Assembly (NCBI GenBank): GCA_023451825.1
Contig: JAEXYA010000034.1
Location: 1 to 64,000 of the forward strand
DNA length: 64,000 nt
Reading direction: 5' to 3'
DNA from: Pseudomonadota bacterium
Lineage (GTDB): Bacteria; Pseudomonadota; Alphaproteobacteria; Rhizobiales; Xanthobacteraceae
The stretch's first letter is position 1. Each line of letters opens with the position of its first letter. Shown here in pieces: positions 58,583-64,000 of this stretch. Position numbers and translations under genes: made by a program. The notes beneath the pieces were generated by a model. It saw nothing but the letters and a program-made list of their open reading frames with translations, was not told where the DNA came from and ran no database searches.

Positions 58583-61500
58583 ATGACGCCATCGCTGCTC
58601 GACGCGACCTCTGTCGCTAATCTGTCTGCTCGCATCACGGACAAGCCGTTTCCTACCACCCGATCACCGGCCCGAAGCAGCGCGAGATGGCGCTATACGG
58701 CGAGCGTCGTGGCGCTCGCGCTTATGGCGCTGACCGCACCTGCATTTGCGCAGCAGACCGGTGGTAATGGCGCTGGCGGCGTGGGCGGCAACACAAGCCC
58801 GACGGATGGCACGGCAACATCAGGCACAGATGGTAGCGGCGGCGGCGGCGGCGGCGCCGGTATCACTGGCGGTAATGGCGGCAATGGCGGCGATGGCAAC
58901 GGCGGGGGAGCGGGCGGTGCGACAGCTGGCGCTGACGGCGGCGCTGGCGCAGGTGGCTCCGGGGGTGGTGGTGGCGGTGGCGCGCATGGCGCGACGACGT
59001 TTCCTCCGAGTGGTTCGGTCACGGGAGGTAAAGGCGGCAACGGCGGCAGCGACAACGCAGTCACGACCGGCGGTGGCGGCGGCGGCGGCGGCGGTTATGG
59101 CGTCTTCGTCCTCGATACGGCATTCAGCGGGACGTCCGCCGTGACGATCACGGGAGGCAACGGCGGTAACGGCGGCCCCGCCACGGGGAGCGGCGGGACC
59201 GGCGGGGCTGGCGGCGTCGGCGTGTTTTTCTCCGGTTCGGGCTCGCTGATCAATACGTCGGCGATACTGGGCGGTAACGGCGGCGCTGGCGCAGGCATCA
59301 GCGCTGGAGGCAACGGCGGCGCCGGTATCGTTGGCGCGAACCTCACCATCGTCAATTCGGGTACTATCTCGGGTGGCCTCTCCGGCGGCGGCACCCGCGC
59401 TGATGCCATCACCTTCACCGGCGGTACCAACACGCTGACGCTTGCGGGCACCGGCGGCCTGACCGGCGGTATCGGACTCACTGCGGCCGGCAGCACCGTG
59501 ACATTCAATCAGGCCACGGACGTCACGCTTTCGAATGTCATCACCGGCGCTGGCGGCATCATCCAGAACGGCACCGGCACGCTGACGCTGACCGGCGACA
59601 ATACCTATTCCGGCGGGACCGCGATTTCCGTCGGCAAGCTGTTCGCGACATCCGACACCGCGCTCGGCACCGGGGCCGTGACAGTGTCCAATGGTGCCAC
59701 GCTCGCATTGTCCGGCGCCTCACAGGTGATCTCGAATGCGATCACGATCAATGGGAGGGGCGTCGGCAATCTCGGCGCGCTGCAGGGGTATTATTACACC
59801 GGGTCTGTTGTACTGAACGGGAGCGTCACGCTCGGCTCGGCGAGTATCATTACCGCAGGGGGATCCTTCACGATCAATCAGACCATCACCGGCAACAACA
59901 CCGATCTGGGACTTGGCGGCTATGGTGGCCACTTCATCGTCAATGGCGATATCGCCATCGGCACCGGAGGCCTAGCGATCGGCGCGGACAATGTGCAGCT
60001 CAATCACGTCGTCAGCTATACCGGCGAAACCTCGATCCAGGCCGGGAGCGTGACGACCTCGATCGCGAATGTGTTCGGCGGAAATGGCTTGCTGTCACTC
60101 TGGCAGGGCAGCTGGTTCTCGAGCGACCAGCAGCAGTCCGTCGGCGGGCTCAATGGCTCAGGATATGTCGAAGTCGGCGGGAGCGGTCTGACGGTCGGCG
60201 CGGGCAATATCACGTCGCTTTATAGCGGTGTGATCCGCAGCTACGGAGCTTCGAATGCCGGACTGACGAAGATCGGCACCGGCACTTTTACGCTGCGGGG
60301 CGTCAACACCTATACTGGCGCCACCACAGTCGATGGCGGCACGCTTAAGATCGGCTCCTCCGGCTCGATCGCAGCGTCGTCGATGACGACGGTGAATGCA
60401 GGTGGCACGCTCGCCGGCAATGGCGTCGTCGGCGATACCACGATCAATGGCGGCACACTGAAGCCGGGCGATCCGGCCGGCACGCTCACGGTGCAGGGCA
60501 GCCTGACGATGACAGCGGCGTCCACCTATATCGTGCAGGTCTCGGGCAAGTCGTCCACCTGGGCCAATGTCACAGGCACCGCGACGATCGCCGGCGCCTT
60601 GACCATCACGCCTTTGGCGCGGCTCACCGCGACCACGACCTACACCATCATTGATGCCGGCACGCTGACGGGCACGTTCGACAGCGCCTCCGTCACCAAC
60701 GCCTTCGCGCGCAATGCACGGCTGTCCTATGTCGGCGGCGATGTGTTGCTGACGCTCGATCCGAGCCTGCTCTCGCCGATCCTGCCGGGCAACGCCAACG
60801 ACAACCAGCGTAGCGTGGCAGCCGGCATCGACAACGCACTGCTCAGCGGCGCCAATCTGTCGAAGGGATTTGACGCGCTGTTCGGATTGAGCGGCAGCAA
60901 TCTCCTCAATGCGCTCACGCAGATCTCCGGCGAGACCGTCACCGGTTCGCAGCAATCGTCTTTCACCGCCGCGAACCTGTTCATGGGCGTGATGACCGAT
61001 GCCTTCGCGAATGGCCGCGGTGATGCGTCCGGCGCGCTCGGCTTCGCCGAGGAGAGCGACGCCCTCGCTTACGCCGCCGATGGCCGCAAGCGCACGCGCA
61101 CTGAACGCGATGCCTTTGCGATGTTCACCAAGGCGCCGCCAAAAGCCTATGAGGCGCGCTGGAATGTGTGGGCTGCCGGCTTCGGCGGATCGCAGACGAC
61201 GCAGGGCAGCGCGGCAGCTGGATCGAACGACAGTAAGTCAAGCATCTATGGCGGCGCGGTGGGCGCGGACTACTGGTTCTCGCCTTTCACCGTGGCCGGT
61301 TTCTCGATGGCCGGTGGCGGCACGAACTTCTCGGTGAGTGGTGGCGGCTCGGGCCGCTCCGACCTGTTCCAGGTCGGTGGCTTCATCCGGCACAATGTCG
61401 GCGCGACCTACATCACCGCCGCCGCGGCGTATGGCTGGCAGGACATCACGACGGATCGCACGGTCACGCTCGCAGGCTTCGATCAGCTGCGCGCGAATTT

Positions 61501-62002
61501 CAACGCGAACTCCTATTCGGGCCGCGTCGAAGTCGGCCATCGCTTCGCGACGCCGTGGATCGGTGGTCTTGGCCTCACGCCTTACGCCGCCTTCCAGGTG
61601 ACGGCCTTCGATTTGCCGACCTATACGGAAAGCGTCGTCGCCGGCAGCAACAATTTCGCGCTCACTTATGCCGGCAAGACGAGCCTCGCACCGCGCAGCG
61701 AGCTCGGCCTGCGCACCGACAAGTCCTTTGCGGTGAACGATGCGATCCTGACGCTGCGCGGCCGCGCCGCCTGGGCGCATGACGTCAACCGCGACCGCTC
61801 TGCGTCAGCAACCTTCCAGTCGCTGCCCGGCGCGAGCTTCATCGTCAACGGCGCCGCGCTTGCTAAGCACACGGCGCTGACGTCTGCTTCCGCCGAGCTG
61901 AAGTGGATGAACGGCTGGTCCGTCGCCGGCACGTTCGAAGGCGAGTTCTCGGATGTGACGAAGAGCTACGCCGGCAAGGGCGTGGTGCGTTACGCATGGT
62001 GA
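58583..62002 (+). CDS. Glycine-rich autotransporter adhesin-like protein (type V secretion)
   Basis: An 1139-residue outer-membrane autotransporter. A long N-terminal region precedes the signal helix (SVVALALMALTAPAFA, cleavage near residue 56). Residues about 60-250 are a PGRS-like run of Gly-Gly-Asn/Ala repeats; about 300-700 contain autotransporter beta-strand repeats (TGTLTLTGDNTYSGGT, TGTFTLRGVNTYTGATT); about 880-1139 form the beta-barrel, ending in aromatic RYAW as outer-membrane barrels do. Start ATG 58583 follows GGGAATG; ATG 58574 or 58541 are in frame. A tandem paralogue follows at 62339. Confidence 0.88.
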   Translation: MTPSLLDATSVANLSARITDKPFPTTRSPARSSARWRYTASVVALALMALTAPAFAQQTGGNGAGGVGGNTSPTDGTATSGTDGSGGGGGGAGITGGNGGNGGDGNGGGAGGATAGADGGAGAGGSGGGGGGGAHGATTFPPSGSVTGGKGGNGGSDNAVTTGGGGGGGGGYGVFVLDTAFSGTSAVTITGGNGGNGGPATGSGGTGGAGGVGVFFSGSGSLINTSAILGGNGGAGAGISAGGNGGAGIVGANLTIVNSGTISGGLSGGGTRADAITFTGGTNTLTLAGTGGLTGGIGLTAAGSTVTFNQATDVTLSNVITGAGGIIQNGTGTLTLTGDNTYSGGTAISVGKLFATSDTALGTGAVTVSNGATLALSGASQVISNAITINGRGVGNLGALQGYYYTGSVVLNGSVTLGSASIITAGGSFTINQTITGNNTDLGLGGYGGHFIVNGDIAIGTGGLAIGADNVQLNHVVSYTGETSIQAGSVTTSIANVFGGNGLLSLWQGSWFSSDQQQSVGGLNGSGYVEVGGSGLTVGAGNITSLYSGVIRSYGASNAGLTKIGTGTFTLRGVNTYTGATTVDGGTLKIGSSGSIAASSMTTVNAGGTLAGNGVVGDTTINGGTLKPGDPAGTLTVQGSLTMTAASTYIVQVSGKSSTWANVTGTATIAGALTITPLARLTATTTYTIIDAGTLTGTFDSASVTNAFARNARLSYVGGDVLLTLDPSLLSPILPGNANDNQRSVAAGIDNALLSGANLSKGFDALFGLSGSNLLNALTQISGETVTGSQQSSFTAANLFMGVMTDAFANGRGDASGALGFAEESDALAYAADGRKRTRTERDAFAMFTKAPPKAYEARWNVWAAGFGGSQTTQGSAAAGSNDSKSSIYGGAVGADYWFSPFTVAGFSMAGGGTNFSVSGGGSGRSDLFQVGGFIRHNVGATYITAAAAYGWQDITTDRTVTLAGFDQLRANFNANSYSGRVEVGHRFATPWIGGLGLTPYAAFQVTAFDLPTYTESVVAGSNNFALTYAGKTSLAPRSELGLRTDKSFAVNDAILTLRGRAAWAHDVNRDRSASATFQSLPGASFIVNGAALAKHTALTSASAELKWMNGWSVAGTFEGEFSDVTKSYAGKGVVRYAW

Positions 62003-62134
62003 GCGATCGCGGCGGCGGCCTACGTGTCGCCGCGCAGAACGAGGCTACGAATGGTTAAAAATTGATTCCATTACCATGTTACCAATTTGCTGCAGTTGCC
62101 GTCAAAATGCAGCATCTGGCGCTGTCTGTGATGT

Positions 62135-62338
62135 GGTCGCATTGTACCTTTTCCCGGAAGCGCTAAGCTTTGCGAACGTGTGTTCGTATTTGAACAATGT
62201 CAGCCAAGCGCGTTCTGCCAAACGCGATTAGCGCCAGTCTGATCTGACATCTCTCATCTCCGGACACCGCATACAGGCAATGCCTGTGTGGTTGGACTGC
62301 CGACAGCGCTGTCGGTGCACTTGCCGGGAATGCCTCTG
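62135..62338 (+). promoter_or_regulatory. Structured leader of the second autotransporter
   Basis: Counterpart of 58377-58582. GGTCGCATTGTACC at 62135-62148, CTGATCTGACA at about 62239, CCGGACACC, then a hairpin CATACAG-GCAATGC-CTGTGTG in place of the GC-rich hairpin of the first leader, and the identical palindrome CCGACAGCGCTGTCGG at 62300-62315. The paired changes in the first hairpin keep the stem. Confidence 0.6.
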
Positions 62339-64000
62339 ATGTCGCCATCGCCGCTCGATGAACTTCGTTTTTCAGCTGTTTTCGGGCGAACAGGGCCGCA
62401 TCATCCAACCCCCATGACATCGTCGTCGCGGCGCCGGGCACGCCTGCAGCTGACCGCGAGTGTCGTTGCTCTCACGCTGGCGGCACTCAATGCGCCGGTC
62501 GCTGCGCAGCAGACCGGCGGCAATGGCGGTGGCCCCGGCGGCACCGGCGGCGCGACAAATCCGCTGAATGGCACCGCCACCGCGGGCGGAGACTCCCAAA
62601 ACAACGGCGGCGGTGGTGGCGGCGCAGGCGTCACTGGCGGCAAGGGCGGTAACAATACGAGCAACGGTACACTTACGCCGGGCGGAGATGGCGGTGCTGC
62701 AGCCGGCGAAAGCGGACAGGATGGTGCTGACTCTACCGGCACCGGCAGCGGCGGCGGCGGCGGCGGCGGCGCGCATGGCGCGACGGCGTTTCCGCTGAAT
62801 GGTCCGGTTGTCGGCGGCAACGGCGGCAATGGCGGGAGGGGGATCTACGGTGGCGGTGGTGGCGGCGGCGGTTATGGTATGGCCGTCGTCACCCCGGCCT
62901 TCAGCGGGGCATCGGACCAGGCGGTCACCGGCGGCAATGGGGGTAACGGCGGCGGCGGCACCTTCATGGGCGGCAATGGCGGGTCGGGCGGCATCGGGCT
63001 GTTCTTCTCGGGCGCGGGCTCGCTGGACAGTTCGGGGGCGATCAAAGGCGGCAATGGCGGCCACGGCGGTACCTACGGAGACGGTGGGGCTGGCGGTGCC
63101 GGGGTGTATTTTTCCGGCATGGGCATGCTGCTCAGTTCGGCGATCATCAACGGCGGCAATGGCGGAACCGGTGGCAATCTCGGTAACGGCGGCATCGGCG
63201 GTGTTGGTGGCGCCGGCGTGATTTTTTCGGCGAGCGGCTCGCTGATCAATCAATCGGACATCCAGGGTGGCAGGGGCGGTGCGTTTTTCATCAACGGAAC
63301 CGTCGGCGCCGGCGGTGCCGGCGTGGTGGGCGCCGGGCTCACCATCGACAATCGCGACGGCACCATCGCAGGCGGCATGAGTGGCGACAGCGTGACCCGC
63401 GCCAACGCCATCACCTTCACCGGCGGCGCCAACACGCTCACGCTCGCCGGCACCGGCGGCCTGACCGGCAATATCGGCACCGCATCCGGCAGCACGGTGA
63501 CCTTCAACCAGAGCACGGATGTCACGCTCGGAAATATCATCACCGGCGCGGGCAGCATCATCCAGGACGGCGCCGGCAAGCTGATCCTGACGGGCAGCAA
63601 CACATATTCCGGCGGCACCACGATCACCAGTGGCACGCTGCAGATAGGCAATGGCGGCACCACGGGCGCGATCACCGGCGACGTCACCAACGACGGCACA
63701 CTGGCGTTCAACCGCTCCGACACGTTGACCGTTGGCGGCTTGATCTCGGGCAGCGGCGCGGTCACGCAGGCCGGCACCGGCACGATAAGGCTCACCGGCA
63801 TTAACAGCTATAGCGGTCTCACCACGATTTCCGCGGGCGCGCTCTTTATCGATAACGGAAGCGCGCTCGGCTCGACGGCTGCGGGCACGATCGTCGCATT
63901 CGGCGCGGCGTTGCAGATCCAGGGCGGCTTCGACGTCGTTGGCGAGGCATTGACGCTGAACGGCACAGGCGTCGCCAATGATGGCGCACTGCGGAGCTTA
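62339..64000 (+). CDS. Second glycine-rich autotransporter, cut by the window end
   Basis: An open frame of 554 codons that runs without stop to the last base. N-terminus MSPSPLDELRF parallels the first protein's MTPSLLD, followed by a signal helix (ASVVALTLAALNAPVAA, then QQTGG), a PGRS-like Gly/Asn run (residues about 60-310) and the same beta-repeat blocks (GGANTLTLAGTGGLTG, GAGSIIQDGAGKLILTGSNTY). The beta-barrel is beyond the window. Start ATG 62339 is chosen by alignment with the first gene; ATG 62414 or 62330 are alternatives. Paralogue by tandem duplication. Confidence 0.85.
   Translation, partial: MSPSPLDELRFSAVFGRTGPHHPTPMTSSSRRRARLQLTASVVALTLAALNAPVAAQQTGGNGGGPGGTGGATNPLNGTATAGGDSQNNGGGGGGAGVTGGKGGNNTSNGTLTPGGDGGAAAGESGQDGADSTGTGSGGGGGGGAHGATAFPLNGPVVGGNGGNGGRGIYGGGGGGGGYGMAVVTPAFSGASDQAVTGGNGGNGGGGTFMGGNGGSGGIGLFFSGAGSLDSSGAIKGGNGGHGGTYGDGGAGGAGVYFSGMGMLLSSAIINGGNGGTGGNLGNGGIGGVGGAGVIFSASGSLINQSDIQGGRGGAFFINGTVGAGGAGVVGAGLTIDNRDGTIAGGMSGDSVTRANAITFTGGANTLTLAGTGGLTGNIGTASGSTVTFNQSTDVTLGNIITGAGSIIQDGAGKLILTGSNTYSGGTTITSGTLQIGNGGTTGAITGDVTNDGTLAFNRSDTLTVGGLISGSGAVTQAGTGTIRLTGINSYSGLTTISAGALFIDNGSALGSTAAGTIVAFGAALQIQGGFDVVGEALTLNGTGVANDGALRSL

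Noticed and set aside
58800..59350. Short GGCGGC-type repeats resembling an array
   Set aside because: No regular direct repeat and spacer pattern; these are in-frame Gly-Gly-Asn codons, not CRISPR.
62372..63253. Minus-strand frame of 293 residues in the second autotransporter
   Set aside because: It is antisense to the glycine-repeat region; Ala/Arg-rich low complexity results from the GGC repeats.

Overview
The window reads as a chromosomal segment of a GC-rich alphaproteobacterium of the Bradyrhizobium / Rhodopseudomonas / Afipia / Tardiphaga group (Nitrobacteraceae). The assignment is an inference from several signs. Dispersed intergenic hairpin repeats look like those I recall from that group. 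An Irr-type iron control element (TTTAGAA-N3-TTCTAAA) sits before bacterioferritin. Promoters of the EcfG general stress sigma type (GGAAC-N16-CGTT) are present. Aromatic-acid catabolism genes are abundant. I see no rRNA, tRNA, insertion sequence, prophage or CRISPR array.

Layout. 0.2-2.4 kb: a benzoate/2-aminobenzoate-type CoA ligase and a RidA protein, followed by about 1 kb of repeats. 3.4-6.7 kb: a divergent AraC regulator/MFS exporter pair and a LuxR-type regulator. 7.0-7.7 kb: two small genes sharing one symmetric EcfG promoter. 7.7-13.1 kb: two paralogous substrate-binding proteins, an enoyl-CoA hydratase, an SMP-30 lactonase-like protein and a GNAT acetyltransferase. 13.2-17.9 kb: a TetR/MFS divergon with a clear operator, then a vanA-gntR-vanB type O-demethylase operon. 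18-24.2 kb: MoxR ATPase, a small stress membrane protein, a diguanylate cyclase, a CoxE-like VWA protein and two rhodanese-family proteins. 24.3-33.5 kb: envelope and housekeeping genes (L,D-transpeptidase, dehydrogenase, EttA, VapBC, Tam, UPF0114, MltB). 33.6-40.7 kb: two glycine-zipper proteins, bfd-bfr, a lipoprotein, a flavin enzyme, DoxX/DUF2188, an exported alpha/beta hydrolase, a collagen-like protein and ParDE. 40.8-43.6 kb: a Fis-type helix-turn-helix protein, a DUF3829 protein and a low-GC two-gene insert. 43.7-48.7 kb: the thiO-thiS-thiG-thiE-thiC operon under a TPP riboswitch. 48.8-58.2 kb: a lytic transglycosylase, a polytopic membrane protein, a two-component system, PRC-barrel proteins, a DUF4403 protein, a second L,D-transpeptidase and a 28-residue membrane peptide. 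58.4-64.0 kb: two tandem glycine-rich autotransporters, the second cut by the window end.

The most unusual items are these. First, an AT-richer two-gene cassette (42336-43582) pairs a DUF4263/Shedu-like nuclease with an unrecognised 152-residue protein, and is a candidate anti-phage system. Second, several tiny or secreted proteins are driven by EcfG-type promoters, including a perfectly symmetric divergent promoter and a 28-residue peptide. Third, the tandem autotransporters have duplicated leaders with a compensatory-change hairpin. Fourth, one protein has 35 uninterrupted collagen triplets but no export signal. All coordinates and motifs were read by eye; no database search was run.
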